From contig JAXCGZ010000112.1 of NCBI GenBank assembly GCA_037179515.1, forward strand, positions 1 through 64,000: a DNA stretch of 64,000 nucleotides, in the 5' to 3' direction. Both the position numbers and the translations under genes were made by a program. The notes below the pieces were generated by a model. It was given only the letters and a program-made list of their open reading frames with translations. It did no database searches and was not told the DNA's origin. Below, piece after piece: positions 44,557 to 55,081 of the stretch (position 1 is the stretch's first letter; each line of letters starts with the position of its first letter). The stretch comes from Halocaridina rubra. Its lineage: Eukaryota; Arthropoda; Malacostraca; Decapoda; Atyidae.

Positions 44557-45850
44557 TTTTATGTTCTCCCTCTCACAGAATATAGAAAGAAGACGAGAAA
44601 GAGGAAAAAAAAAAAAAGAAAAGAGAAAAACTTCTAATTTACCTTCACACAGAATTTTTATATCTCCATATAAGTGCTATTTCGTGACTCAGTTTGCCTC
44701 CTTTCTGGTAACACACATCTTAACTTAAAAACTTGACCATGGTAATTTAAGTATAAAAGAAAAAGAAAAACAAAAGTCAAACCTGAAGGAAAATTCGAAT
44801 TTGTGTTCGAGGTGGCACCCACCTGTTTCTGTTATATATTCTTCCTAACTGATAAACTGACTTGCTAACCAAGATATGTTATCACGGGATTTAGACTTTA
44901 CATTTAACTCAATATATATACAAAATAACAAAATAGCAAACGAGAAAGCTAAAAGAAAAGCAAAAAAAATGAAGAAAATAGGACTGCTGTACTACTTGGC
45001 AACTTAACTCAGTACTGTTGACAGGTGGGTATTTGGTAATTTTTTTTTTCTTTTATTATTCAATTTTTTCGTGTATCAAACTAACTAACTAGTTAATATA
45101 AATGGGAAGGATACTGTTTTTAACAATATATAGAACCACAGGATCAGGTAAAACGGCTCAAGAGCTTTCCCCAGTTTACACAAAAAATTAGGTAATGTGG
45201 TGTGAGGCTCCACGTCTGGCAACTCTTCTAGATTTCCCTCAAGGCAGAATCTGGACGGCAGCTTCTCTCTCTTCCTCACGAAAAAGTTCTCAATTTTTTT
45301 CCTTTAATATGAACAGTCTCGTCTTACAACAAATATTAGTTTTTGTACTCACAATACTCTGCAGGAGGATTTCAGATTTTTGGAAATTATGGTAAAGTTT
45401 TCCACTAAGCACTTTAGTCACTGGAAACAGTTTAAATTTTAAGAGGAGCGATTCCGTGTGTCACTGAACGCGCGGTGTGTGTGTATTCTACTCTGCCTGT
45501 GTGACAGAGGTAATCATCGAGTTGAGGCCAAAGTCTTGGCATACGTCCATGGTGCCGGGAAACGAACTCATACTCACCTCCTCCGGGATTCGAGGCAGCA
45601 TTTCATAAAGTTTAATTTGAGAAATTTAATTCAATTCTTTTAATGTCATTGCATTTCCAAAATTAAAAGAAAGTTGAATTCTGAGTTTCATTTAACCGAC
45701 TGATGGTATTGAAGATAGGGTGTGCAAGTACAAATATCTGTCCTGTCTGTTTGTGAGCTCTTAACCGAGCTCGGTACTTTGAGTCCCCTTAGTAAAACAG
45801 AATCTTAACACTCTAGCATCATCATTTAAAATTAAAACCCCCACAATGTC

Positions 45851-48800
45851 ATCATGGTTCAAGACACCCTGTGCACAGAGCAATACCCTCCAAAAATCTC
45901 AGGATACAATGGATTCTACCAGCACTGGTCTCCAGGGGAGAACAGAGGCAGTGCCACCTTCATCAGGAAAAACCTATTAGCAAAGGAAATAACCCGACCT
46001 GTCTACTGCGGCGAAGATGTCCACGTCCTCGCTGTTAACATCCAACTTCAAGGCAGCTGCATAGATCTATACAACATTTACCGACCACGGGAAGGTAGCT
46101 TAGACCTGACTACCCTCTTCGGGCTAGCCAGTCATCGTGACTTGGTAATAGGAGGCGACTTCAATGCGCACCACCCAAGATTCAGGTATGAGCGTCCCTG
46201 TGCTGCAGGCAGACACATCATGAGCCTGCTGAATGACCAAGAAGATGTCTCCCTGCTCAACGATCATGAGCCAACACACGACAGAGGTGGAATACTGGAC
46301 CTCACCTTTGTCTCCAATTCCCTAAAGCAGGACGCCACATGGAGAGTTTATCCCCTGGTCACAAGCGACCACTATGGGATCCATCTCACACTGCCAATTC
46401 CTGAAATCTTCCAAATCCCTGCTCCTCCCCCTCGATGGAATTTCAAGAAGGCCGACTGGGGCCGATTCCAGGAGCACCTCAGCAATTGCTTTTCAGCCTA
46501 CGTACCGTCTGAAGACATCGACCAAGCAGAGGCCGAGCTAGTTAATGCCCTGCAAGCTGCAGCAAACTCCTCCATCCCCCTCTGCAAACCACAACACACC
46601 ACTCATCGGGACAGATGGTATTACTGTGACAGAGTTAAAGAACTCAACACCCGGCTCAACGTCATTCGGAAAATGCACAGGAAACGTCACACTGAAGACT
46701 CCTACCGCACTCTCCAGGCAGTCAAAGAACATGTCCATGAAGAGACTCGCAACATCAAGAGGAAAAAATGGCTAGAGTGGTGTTCCACCCTAGATGCTCA
46801 CACCTCTGTGGGCCAGATGTGGAGGAGCATCAACTCCTTTGCTAAAGGAAAACCTCCTAAAATCACCCCCCACAGGGATCCTAGCAGGGCAGCAGAAGAA
46901 CTCGCCATTAAATTCGCGGATAGAGCAAGCTCCAACCAGCTCCCCATCATCACCAGAGCAACACTTCAGGACCTCACCACAGCAAGATGGGAAGAAATAG
47001 AAGAGGCCATCAACACTGAAGACGAAACAGATGCTCCATTCTCCCTGACTGAGCTACTAAGAGTAAGCAAATGCTCTAAGAACACAGCCCCAGGTGCCGA
47101 TAGAATAACATACACAATGATTCAAAAAATGGGGCCCCAAGGGGAGCTTGCCCTACTCTCTCTGATCAATTCGACATACACACGAAGAATCAGACCAGCC
47201 TCATGGAACAGAGCAGACATTCAGCCCATCCCAAAACCACAGGACCCTGACAACCCTCGCCCCATCTCCCTCCTAAGCTGCCTGAGCAAGACGGCAGAAA
47301 AGATGGTACTTAACAGAGTCCGCTGGAAATGCCCACCCTTCCCAGAAAACATGTTTGCCTACCAGCCTGGATTAGGCACCTCAGAATGCATAGCCTCCAT
47401 GCTATCATTTATCAACAACAGCCGTGGTTACATCGTTTTTCTAGACCTAGAGAAGGCCTTTGAACTAGCCAATGTGCCGGCAATACTCTCTGCTCCCGTA
47501 TCCAAGCAGATCAAAGGTAACCTTCTCTCGTGGATCAAGCAGAGTCTACAAAATCGTAGTGCACGAGTCAAAGTAGATGGACACTACTCCACCTACAAAA
47601 ACCACGAAAATGGGACCCCCCAAGGTGGAATCCTTAGCCCCTTCCTATTTAATTGTCTCATGGAAAAACTCATGGACATCGCACTACCACATGGAGCCAA
47701 ACTCTTCAACTATGCGGACGACTTTGCCCTTGTCACAATAGGACACAGAAACTCTAACAAGACACAGCGCTGCCTCACCAAGATTCACCGAGCCTCCATC
47801 TCCCTTGGAGTCAGAATCAATGCCCGCAAAACCAAGGCCCTTCCCATCCACCAGTGGAGACCAGACACTAATCTGGTCATAGGTAATGAGCCTGTTGACT
47901 GGGTTACCAAACACCAATACCTGGGTGTAATCATCGACCAAGGACTAACCTTTGGACCAGAAATTCAACACTTGCGCGACAGGTGCAGCCAGCGACAAGC
48001 GGTCCTTCGTCGGATGTCGGGCCTCTACGATGGTGCATCATTTAATGTCCTCAGAACCTTCTATGTACAAGCCATACGCAGCCTCATAGACTATGCTTGT
48101 CCCACACTCTGGCTACTAACAGACCAACAGTGGGACAAGATAGAAGTAATTCAAAACAACGCCACACGTACCATGCTAGGAGCCCCCATGTGGACCAAGA
48201 GAGAAAATATCCAGATGGAATCGGGACTCATCCCACTCAAACTCAGAGCTCAGCAAAGACTGACCCTCCTTGTGGCCCAAACCACCACTGCCCAACATAA
48301 ATGCCTAGTTGGCACAAATCTCCATCTAGCCCTCAATTGCCACCCCAACCACCATCCTAGAACCTGGGTAGCCAAGGTCTGCGCTAGCCTGCAAGTACTA
48401 CCAGTCAGGGAGAGCATCCTAGCCAAGATACAAGACACACCGCTTCCTGAATACAGATGTCCGCCCCCATGGAATGACCAACCACTCGACATAAAGATCG
48501 AGCTCCCTGACCACCCCAAAAGCTTGGTAAACTCGCTTGTCCTTAAAAACATATATAAGGACAAAATTCAGAGCTGGAGCAGGCCAAACTCTCAAGTCTA
48601 CTACGCTGACGGTTCAGTAAATCAAGAAACTGGAGCCTCAGCCGCCGCCTTCACCACTGAAAACCACGTCCTATCCTGGAGACTGTCAAACTTCTGCTCA
48701 TCGCTCCAGACTGAGCTTGTTGCCATAGCTAACGTCCTCGACTTCTTCATCCAGCAAGGAGCTGACCATGCCCTAATTCTCTCTGACTCCAAAGGCGCCT

Positions 48801-49456
48801 TACAGGCCATCAAGAAGCCACACCTCAGAGACAATGTACGCATCATCACCACCATCCTCAGCCACTACCACAGGACAACCAGCCTTGGAAAAGCCATCAC
48901 TCTTGCCTGGATTCCCGGCCACGTCGGCATCAAGGGAAATGAGGAAGCCGATCAAGCCGCCAAACAAGCCACTCTCAGAGCAGAAATCCAGATATCTCTG
49001 TCTCCTGGGATGCAACAGATAAAAAATAAAGCCACCAAGTCACTCTTTAACACCTTAACAACTAAACACAACCTGTGCACAGACAATGGCTCCCCCTCGA
49101 CCTGGTGGTACAAAGCCACCTCTGATCTTCGGCGTATCACAATGCCTAAGAGCCTTCTACGAAGCACTGAGCTCAATGTGTACCGTCTGAGACTCGGGTA
49201 CAAGTGCACCTGGCAAATAGTGCAGGATATCATCAGGGAATGCACCTTTTGCCAGGAAGCCTCACCACATCCACAGCTACATTACATCCTGGAATGTGAT
49301 TCTTTTTCAGAAATACGACAAAAAACTGGTGCCCCCGCAACATCTAGCGAAGACCCAAATGCCCTTCATGTTGCTAGCTCCATCATCAGACTAGCAACAA
49401 ATAACCACATGAACAGTTTACTTAATATTATCAGACAATACCCTCCACCAAGATAA
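45851..49456 (+). CDS. LINE B2 ORF2, main part: endonuclease, RT, RNase H, zinc motif
   Basis: 1201 residues continuing in frame from the 32 codons at 30534-30629 across the 5-bp gypsy TSD. The endonuclease shows VIGGDFNAHH and TSDHYGIH. The RT shows PGADRITY, FLDLEKAFE, GTPQGGILSPFLFN and FNYADDFALV (YADD near whole-protein residue 653). RNase H shows YADGSVNQE (D near 952), ELVAIANVLDFF, LILSDSKGALQ and AWIPGHVGIKGNEEADQAAK. A C-terminal CTFCQEASPHPQLHYILEC is a likely CCHC motif. No stops. RNase H and the ORF1 knuckles place it in the I/jockey assemblage; the exact clade is not resolved. The gypsy element is the only lesion seen in ORF2. Confidence 0.9.
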   Translation: MMVQDTLCTEQYPPKISGYNGFYQHWSPGENRGSATFIRKNLLAKEITRPVYCGEDVHVLAVNIQLQGSCIDLYNIYRPREGSLDLTTLFGLASHRDLVIGGDFNAHHPRFRYERPCAAGRHIMSLLNDQEDVSLLNDHEPTHDRGGILDLTFVSNSLKQDATWRVYPLVTSDHYGIHLTLPIPEIFQIPAPPPRWNFKKADWGRFQEHLSNCFSAYVPSEDIDQAEAELVNALQAAANSSIPLCKPQHTTHRDRWYYCDRVKELNTRLNVIRKMHRKRHTEDSYRTLQAVKEHVHEETRNIKRKKWLEWCSTLDAHTSVGQMWRSINSFAKGKPPKITPHRDPSRAAEELAIKFADRASSNQLPIITRATLQDLTTARWEEIEEAINTEDETDAPFSLTELLRVSKCSKNTAPGADRITYTMIQKMGPQGELALLSLINSTYTRRIRPASWNRADIQPIPKPQDPDNPRPISLLSCLSKTAEKMVLNRVRWKCPPFPENMFAYQPGLGTSECIASMLSFINNSRGYIVFLDLEKAFELANVPAILSAPVSKQIKGNLLSWIKQSLQNRSARVKVDGHYSTYKNHENGTPQGGILSPFLFNCLMEKLMDIALPHGAKLFNYADDFALVTIGHRNSNKTQRCLTKIHRASISLGVRINARKTKALPIHQWRPDTNLVIGNEPVDWVTKHQYLGVIIDQGLTFGPEIQHLRDRCSQRQAVLRRMSGLYDGASFNVLRTFYVQAIRSLIDYACPTLWLLTDQQWDKIEVIQNNATRTMLGAPMWTKRENIQMESGLIPLKLRAQQRLTLLVAQTTTAQHKCLVGTNLHLALNCHPNHHPRTWVAKVCASLQVLPVRESILAKIQDTPLPEYRCPPPWNDQPLDIKIELPDHPKSLVNSLVLKNIYKDKIQSWSRPNSQVYYADGSVNQETGASAAAFTTENHVLSWRLSNFCSSLQTELVAIANVLDFFIQQGADHALILSDSKGALQAIKKPHLRDNVRIITTILSHYHRTTSLGKAITLAWIPGHVGIKGNEEADQAAKQATLRAEIQISLSPGMQQIKNKATKSLFNTLTTKHNLCTDNGSPSTWWYKATSDLRRITMPKSLLRSTELNVYRLRLGYKCTWQIVQDIIRECTFCQEASPHPQLHYILECDSFSEIRQKTGAPATSSEDPNALHVASSIIRLATNNHMNSLLNIIRQYPPPR

Positions 49457-49764
49457 CCATGCAATAACTCTCTCTCACCCCAAAACAGGAATTCATTTAA
49501 ATTGTTTGATGTAAACTAATAATTCACAACTGAATACTTATGCTCTCCGTTATCTTTACAGTTTTGCACAATCTCACCTGCGGGCCAATTAGGAAAGTCC
49601 GATCACCAACAATAACAAGATTTCACCCCACCTCCTCACCAACAGGAAAGCCGATTCGCCCGCAAGAGCGAATACCACGTACACTCCAAAAAAATCCCAC
49701 CCCACCTGCGGGCCACAAGTGGAAGGTCCGCTCACCCTCAAGGGTGAACATCCAACAACAGCAA
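49457..49764 (+). other. LINE B2 3' UTR with three degenerate repeats
   Basis: Blocks of about 55-70 bp are built on CACCTGCGGGCCA, AGGAAAG(T/C)CCG and (T/C)TCACCCTCAAG. B1 has the same three blocks (22098-22290). The element ends ACAACAGCAA just before the TSD. B1 instead ends in an A run. Confidence 0.7.
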
Positions 49765-50917
49765 CATATTCCTAGACTTCCAGAAAGCGTTTGACACTGT
49801 TCCACATGGGAGACTTATTAGGAAGCTGCAATCAATGGCTAGAATAAGTGGAAATGTTTTGGAATGGATAAAAACTTACTTAGAAGGAAGGGAACAGAGG
49901 GTTAGAGTAAGACACTCAGTGTCTGAATGGAGAAGAGTTAGTAGTGGAGTTCCACAGGGTTCAGTTTTAGGGCCACTTTTGTTCCTTGTATATGTAAATG
50001 ACCTACCACAGTCTGTAAATTCATTCATGAATATGTTTGCAGATGATGCAAAGATTGTGAAGAAAGTAAAAAACGAGAACAATGGTAGAGAACTTCAGGA
50101 GGATCTAAATAATCTGCATGAGTGGTCAGAAAAGTGGCTAATGAAATTCAATACTTCAAAATGCAAGGTAATGAGAATGGGTACAAGTGCAAGAAGGCCC
50201 AAGCTTGACTACTCGGTGGCTGGAGTACAACTTCAAGAGACAGAAAATGAGAGAGATCTAGGAGTAAACATACTGGCAGATTTGTCTCCAGAAATACATA
50301 TAAATGGCATAGTAAGGGCAGCATATGCATTCTTATCAAATGTAAGGGTAGCCTTCAGGCACATGGACAAGGAAATGTTCAGAAATATTTATGTAACCTA
50401 TGTGAGGCCAAAACTCGAATATGCAGCCCCTTTTTGGAATCCGCACTTGAAAAAGCACATAGCTAAACTTGAAAAAGTTCAAAGACATGCCACGAAACTG
50501 GTGCCAGAAATACGCAATCTCAGTTATGATGAGAGGCTGGGGGAATTAGACTTACCATCACTTGAAGCTAGAAGAGTGAGGGGGGATATGGTGACAGTCT
50601 TTAAATTCCTTCATGGTTATGATAGAGTGGATAGGGATCGATATTTTGATATGGCTGGCTCTAGAACTAGAGGTCATAGTTTGAAGCTTCGTAAGAAAAC
50701 TTCTTTGCAGGATGTAAGGAAATATTTTTTCAGTGTAAGAGTAGCTGATAATTGGAATTGGCTAAGCGAGGAGGTAGTTAATGCTATCTCAATCCATAGT
50801 TTTAAGGACAGGTATGATAAGTATCACTAAGTCTAAAATGGAACCGATGTGGAGACGGGAAGATACGAGCTTTGGGCTCTTTCCCGTAAACACAATTAGG
50901 TAATCACAATTAGGTAA
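49765..50917 (+). pseudogene. CR1-like LINE, copy C4, 3' part
   Basis: It resumes C4 after LINE B2, starting with the right TSD copy CATATTCCTAG. The frame runs FLDFQKAFDTVPHG, SGVPQGSVLGP, FADD and on to TAA at 50828-50830, followed by the hairpin and two tail repeats. This half is uninterrupted, so B2 is the main lesion together with the single frameshift near 28135-28141. It belongs to the NWLSEEVVNAIS subfamily. Confidence 0.9.
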
Positions 50918-50958
<41 letters not shown>

Positions 50959-50965
50959 CACACAC
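50918..50965. repeat. (CA)n microsatellite between C4 tail and C6
   Basis: CA run with one CG interruption near 50952, directly after the C4 tail repeat, which itself ends AATCAC. Confidence 0.95.
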
Positions 50966-52111
50966 TCGGTTTTCCTATGATAAAGCTGTGGAAAAGCTTG
51001 GGATTTTTTGTAGCCTTCCTGGTGATGTCCCTCTCATAGTCTCTTTCTGCCTCCCTCCTTTTACTTAGGTAGTCATTTCTTGCTCTTTTGTAGGTTTGCC
51101 AGGCATTTATGTTTTTTCTCCTCTTATACCTTTTCCAGCATTTGTCTCTCCACTCCTTAGCTCTTTTACACCCATTATCGAACCATTTCTCTCTGGCATG
51201 AATTACACCTACTTTGGTGACAGGTATGCAGCAATCTACTATCTTCCCATATTTCTCACAAAAGATGTCATACATCTCTTGTACAGATTTGTTGTAAAAT
51301 AAGGTTCTCCAGTCAATAACTGCAAAAAGCTCATTCAATTTGATGTAATCTCCTTTTGGATAGTTCCTCCTCATGTCCTCAGTGCCTCTACTCTCAGGCA
51401 GAATATCTTCAATGATATACTCCATCAACAAAACACAGTGGTCACTCTTTCCAATTGGAGGTTCATACTTAATTTTTCCAATATCCAACACATTATCTGT
51501 GAACACTAGATCAAGTAGTGATGGCTCATCCCCACCCCTGGCCCTTGTTGGTTCCATTACATGTTGGTGTAGGAAATTCACTTGTACGCAATCTAGGAAT
51601 CTTCCCCCGAATGAGTCCTTACCACTGTGTGGGTCAAGATTTATCCAATCTATCTCTTTATGATTAAAGTCTCCCATAATCAAAATCCTACATTTTTTTT
51701 CCCCTGCCATGTTAACAACTGAGTTTATGACTTCAATAGTACCTATATGACTTTCCTCATAAACTTCAAGCCTATTTTGGTTTCTTGGTGGGTTGTATAC
51801 AACAGTTATTATAATGCTCTCTGACCCAGTATTTATTCGAGCAACAAGAAATTCCTTGAACCCACTTTCTATAGCCAAGTTTATTTCTTCGACTTGAATC
51901 CTTTCACTTATGAGCAGTGCTATCCCTCCACCAGTCCTCTCAGATCTTTCAACCCTTAGTATTCTGAAGCCCTTAGGAAAACTGTGACACTGTTTATGTC
52001 CTCACTCAACTTAGTCTCTGTAATTGCTACTATATCTGCCTTACTGTTGTGAATCCTATCTTTTAATTCTACTGTCTTACCAGCTAATCCATCAGCACTT
52101 GTGTATAACAA
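50966..52111 (-). pseudogene. LINE C6 ORF2, N-terminal part (frameshifted)
   Basis: Endonuclease and linker up to FHSFI(I)GK, then cut by the insertion boundary. One A is missing in the run near 51976-51980 (four rather than five), which shifts frame in FPKGFRI. The GDFN and SDH motifs remain. Confidence 0.8.
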
Positions 52112-52113
52112 TC

Positions 52114-53193
52114 TTAATGAAGCCCCATCCCCTGATCTTCTGTCATTATCTTCTTTATCTCCCCTTTGTCTGGAAGAACTCTGTAATGAAAATTTTTCTT
52201 CTCTTCTTCATTTCTTTCATCATTTAACCTTCTTGCCTCTTGCAACAAGTTTTTGATCTTTCCCGTCTCTTCCTGTGTTCTGTATCGTCTAATGAACACT
52301 TCTTTGAATTCTTGAAGGTCTTTTAGACTTTTTTTTCTCAACAATATTTCCCTACATGTTTCCCCTCTCTCAAAGGTTACTTTTGTTGGTGTCAGCTTTC
52401 CTTCCCTCGAATATTTACCTAGCTGGTGTATGTTTACAATATCCTCAGGACCACATACTACTCCAAGCTTTCTTATCAGGTCTACAACCCTAGCTTTATT
52501 TTCTTCAAGTCTCCCCTGCCATGTTGGCTCCTGGGATTCGCTTATGCCTGAGATTACCACTGTCTTCTCCTTATCAAGTGCCTGTCTGATGAGTGGGTTT
52601 GCCCTTTCCATCACAACGTCTTTCATTTTTTTGATTACTGTCTCTTTATAGTCAACTGTTTGTATGTTTTCCAGTGCCACCACCTTTACAGCCTCTTTTA
52701 CTGCCACATTCCCCTTTAGTGCATCAGCAAAGGAAGTTTTCATGGCATCATTTTCCATATTCAGCTCCTGGAACTCTTTTCTGAACTGTTCAATGTTTTC
52801 CTTAATCTGGACATTCCAAGCAGCAATCTCGTCTCGCTCAGAAGAGAGCAGTGAACTAACATCTAATTCCTTTAGGTTGTCATTCAGCTGTTTGTTTTTA
52901 TCTTCTTGTTTAGAAATTCTAGATTCTAGTTGACTCTTTTCCCCTTCCAGCTTCTTTATTCTTTTTTCTAGTTCCTTTATCTCCTGCCCTTGTGCTTTAT
53001 TTGCTTCCTCCAAAGATCTTATTTGCTCTCTGAGTGTTTCATTCTCTTTCATTTCTCCATCCATATTCCGAATTTTATCATCAAGGCTTATAACCATTGC
53101 CTCTAAATTCTTGATTTTCTGTTTAAGTCTCCTAATGGCTACCCCTCCTACCGACCAATGGATGGGAGAGGTTTGGGACAGAGATGGCGTCAT
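52114..53193 (-). CDS. LINE C6 ORF1: coiled-coil, RRM-like protein (intact)
   Basis: A full 359-residue ORF1 from ATG at 53193 (MTPSLSQTS), the same length as in C5, with about a dozen substitutions. The coiled coil, RRM-like region and GPH-like ending (GLH here) are present, and the slip heptamer lies at 52195-52189 in register. The frame happens to stay open upstream to 53376 by reading antisense through the fused RT segment; that extension is an artefact of the inversion junction at 53242. Without a promoter or its own ORF2 the protein is unlikely to be made in a useful context. Confidence 0.8.
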   Translation of the reverse strand: MTPSLSQTSPIHWSVGGVAIRRLKQKIKNLEAMVISLDDKIRNMDGEMKENETLREQIRSLEEANKAQGQEIKELEKRIKKLEGEKSQLESRISKQEDKNKQLNDNLKELDVSSLLSSERDEIAAWNVQIKENIEQFRKEFQELNMENDAMKTSFADALKGNVAVKEAVKVVALENIQTVDYKETVIKKMKDVVMERANPLIRQALDKEKTVVISGISESQEPTWQGRLEENKARVVDLIRKLGVVCGPEDIVNIHQLGKYSREGKLTPTKVTFERGETCREILLRKKSLKDLQEFKEVFIRRYRTQEETGKIKNLLQEARRLNDERNEEEKKNFHYRVLPDKGEIKKIMTEDQGMGLH

Positions 53194-53242
53194 TTTTATG
53201 TTCTCCCTTTCACAGAATATAGAAAGAAGACGAGAAAGAGGA

Positions 53243-54124
53243 ACACCACAGGGTTCAGTTTTAGGGCCACTTTTGTTCCTTGTATATGTAAATGACCTAC
53301 CAGAGTCTGTAAATTCATTCATGAATATGTTTGCAGATGATGCAAAGATTGTGTAAAAAGTAAAAAACGAGAACAATGGTAGAGAACTTCAGGAGGATCT
53401 AAATAATCTGCATGAGTGGTCAGAAAAGTGGCTAATGAAATTCAATACTTCAAAATGTAAGGTAATGAGAATGGGTACAAGTGCAAGAAGGCCCAAGCTC
53501 GACTACTCGGTGGCTGGAGTACAACTTCAAGAGACAAAAAATGAGAGAGATCTAGGAGTAAACATACTGGCAGATTTGTCTCCAGAAATACATATAAATG
53601 GCATAGTTAGGGCAGCATATGCATTCTTATCAAATGTAAGGGTAGCCTTCAGGCACATGGACAAGGAAATGTTCAGAAATATTTATGTAACCTATGTGAG
53701 GCCAAAACTCGAATATGCAGCCCCCTTTTGGAATCCGCACTTGAAAAAGCACATAGCTAAGCTTGAAAAAGTTCAAAGACATGCCACGAAACTGGTGCCA
53801 GAAATACGCAATCTCAGTTATGATGAGAGGCTGAGGGAATTAGACTTACCATCACTCGAAGCTAGAAGACTGAGGGGGGATATGGTGACAGTCTTTAAAT
53901 TCTTTCATGGTTATAATAGAGTGGATAGGGATCGATATTTTGATATGGCTGGCTCTAGAACTAGAGGTCATAGTTTGAAGCTTCGTAAGAAAACTTCTTT
54001 GCAGGATGTAAGGAAATACTTTTTCAGTGTAAGAGTAGTTGATAATTGGAATTGGCTAAGCGAGGAGGTAGTTAATGCTATCTCAATCCATAGTTTTAAG
54101 GACAGGTATGATAAGTATCACTAA
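53243..54124 (+). pseudogene. LINE C7 ORF2, C-terminal part
   Basis: RT from PQGSVLGPLLF through FADD to RYDKYH. TAA replaces a Lys codon after FADDAKIV (near 53353-53355), so the intact frame begins at about 53435. It ends with the hairpin and a single 14-bp tail repeat, then (CA)n. Confidence 0.85.
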
Positions 54125-54197
54125 GTATAAAATGGAACCGATGAGGAGACGGGAAGATACGAGCTCTGGGCTCTTTCCCGTAAACACAATTAGGTAA

Positions 54198-54258
<61 letters not shown>
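54198..54258. repeat. (CA)n microsatellite between C7 and C8
   Basis: About 61 bp of pure CA joining the C7 tail to the truncated 5' end of C8. Confidence 0.96.
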
Positions 54259-54260
<2 letters not shown>

Positions 54261-55081
54261 TCTAAATAATCTGCATGAGTGGTCAGAAAAGTGGCTAATG
54301 AAATTCAATACCTCAAAATGTAAGGTAATGAGAATGGGTACAAGTGCAAGAAGGCCCAAGCTTGACTACTCGGTGGCTGGAGTACAACTTCAGGAGACAG
54401 AAAATGAGAGAGATCTAGGAGTAAACATATTGGCAGATTTGTCTCCAGAAATACATATAAATGGCGTAGTAAGGGCAGCATATGCATTCTTATCAAATGT
54501 AAGGGTAGCCTTCAGGCACATGGACAAGGAAATGTTCAGAAATATTTATGTAACCTATGTGAGGCCAAAACTCGAATATGCAGCCCCCTTTTGGAATCCG
54601 CACTTGAAAAAGCACATAGCTAAACTTGAAAAAGTTCAAAGACATGCCACGAAACTGGTGCCAGAAATACGCAATCTCGGTTATGATGAGAGGCTGAGGG
54701 AATTAGACTTGCCATCACTCGAAGCTAGAAGAGTAAGGGGGGATATGGTGACAGTCTTTAAATTCCTTCATGGTTATGATAGAGTGGATAGGGATCGATA
54801 TTTCGATATGGCTGGCTCTAGAACTAGAGGTCATAGTTTGAAGCTTCGGAAGAAAACTTGTTTGCAGGATGTAAGGAAATACTTTTTCAGTGTAAGAGTA
54901 GTTGATAATTGGAATTCGCTAAGCGAGGAGGTAGTTAATGCTACCTCAATCCATAGTTTTAAGGACAGGTATGATAAGTATCACTAAGTCTAAAAATGGA
55001 ACCGATCAGGAGACGGGAAGATACGAGCTTTGGGCTCTTTCCCGTAAACACAATTAGGTAATCACAATTAGGTAATCACAC
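54259..55081 (+). mobile_element. CR1-like LINE 3' fragment, copy C8
   Basis: 5'-truncated in the RT at DLNNLHEWSEKWL. The frame is open to TAA at 54985-54987, followed by the hairpin and two tail repeats. Residues match the C1/C5 subfamily (KKTCLQDV, NSLSEEVVNATS), so it is a separate and recent insertion from its neighbours. Confidence 0.88.

Larger units (their letters stand above)
40562..45484 (-). mobile_element. Full-length CR1-like LINE, copy C5
   Basis: The only apparently complete copy, about 4.92 kb. It has a 5' UTR of about 930 bp (44557-45484), ORF1, overlapping ORF2, the 3' hairpin and two tail repeats (read from 40562). It is inserted in the gypsy 3' LTR. The target reads AAT/ACAGG on the LINE strand. 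The 5' junction shows a short AC run, so any TSD is no more than a few bases. Both ORFs are uninterrupted, so this is the best candidate for an active source element here. The 5' end is fixed only by the LTR alignment. Confidence 0.93.
30630..45845 (+). mobile_element. Ty3/gypsy LTR retrotransposon, integrase-before-RT order (Gmr1-like)
   Basis: It is bounded by LTRs starting TGTGACAG and ending CCCCCACA (TG...CA) and by the 5-bp TSD ATGTC (30625-30629 and 45846-45850). It has a tRNA-Lys primer binding site, a 1.4-kb repeat-rich leader, one long ORF and a polypurine tract. The 3' LTR carries the CR1-like LINE C5. Without C5 the element is about 10.3 kb. By eye the LTRs differ by two substitutions, two 1-bp indels and one 41-bp repeat unit, so the insertion is young. 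No env-like ORF is present. Confidence 0.92.
38937..45845 (+). repeat. Gypsy 3' LTR, split by LINE C5
   Basis: The LTR parts are 38937-40561 and 45485-45845, 1986 bp together. That is 43 bp shorter than the 5' LTR, exactly accounted for by one 41-bp unit and two single bases. The LINE C5 (40562-45484) lies between CCTGT and ATTCTACTC, which are contiguous in the 5' LTR. Confidence 0.92.
29490..49764 (+). mobile_element. I/jockey-group LINE with RNase H, copy B2 (hosts gypsy element)
   Basis: The LINE occupies 29490-30629 and 45851-49764, about 5.05 kb once the gypsy element (30630-45845) and one gypsy TSD copy are removed. It is flanked by an 11-bp TSD, CATATTCCTAG (29479-29489 and 49765-49775), lying in the RT region of CR1-like copy C4. 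It encodes a Gag-like ORF1 with three CCHC knuckles (5'-truncated) and ORF2 with endonuclease, RT, RNase H and a C-terminal zinc motif. The 3' UTR (49457-49764) has three degenerate repeats around GCGGGCCA and ends ACAACAGCAA. Confidence 0.92.
50966..54197 (+). mobile_element. CR1-like LINE with inverted 5' part (copies C6 and C7)
   Basis: The left segment (50966-53242) is minus-strand LINE. Read left to right it goes from ORF2 near residue 390 back through ORF1 to just above the ORF1 start. At 53243 it joins plus-strand LINE starting in the RT at PQGSVLGP and running to the 3' end (53243-54197). Order left flank, inverted 5' part, 3' part is what twin-primed reverse transcription gives. About 1 kb of ORF2 between the segments is missing. 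(CA)n lies on both sides, so it inserted into a CA tract. Confidence 0.8.

Noticed and set aside
52114..53376. A 420-codon minus-strand frame with an extra N-terminus on LINE ORF1
   Set aside because: The extra 61 codons are antisense RT sequence joined at the inversion junction 53242/53243. The real start is ATG at 53193.
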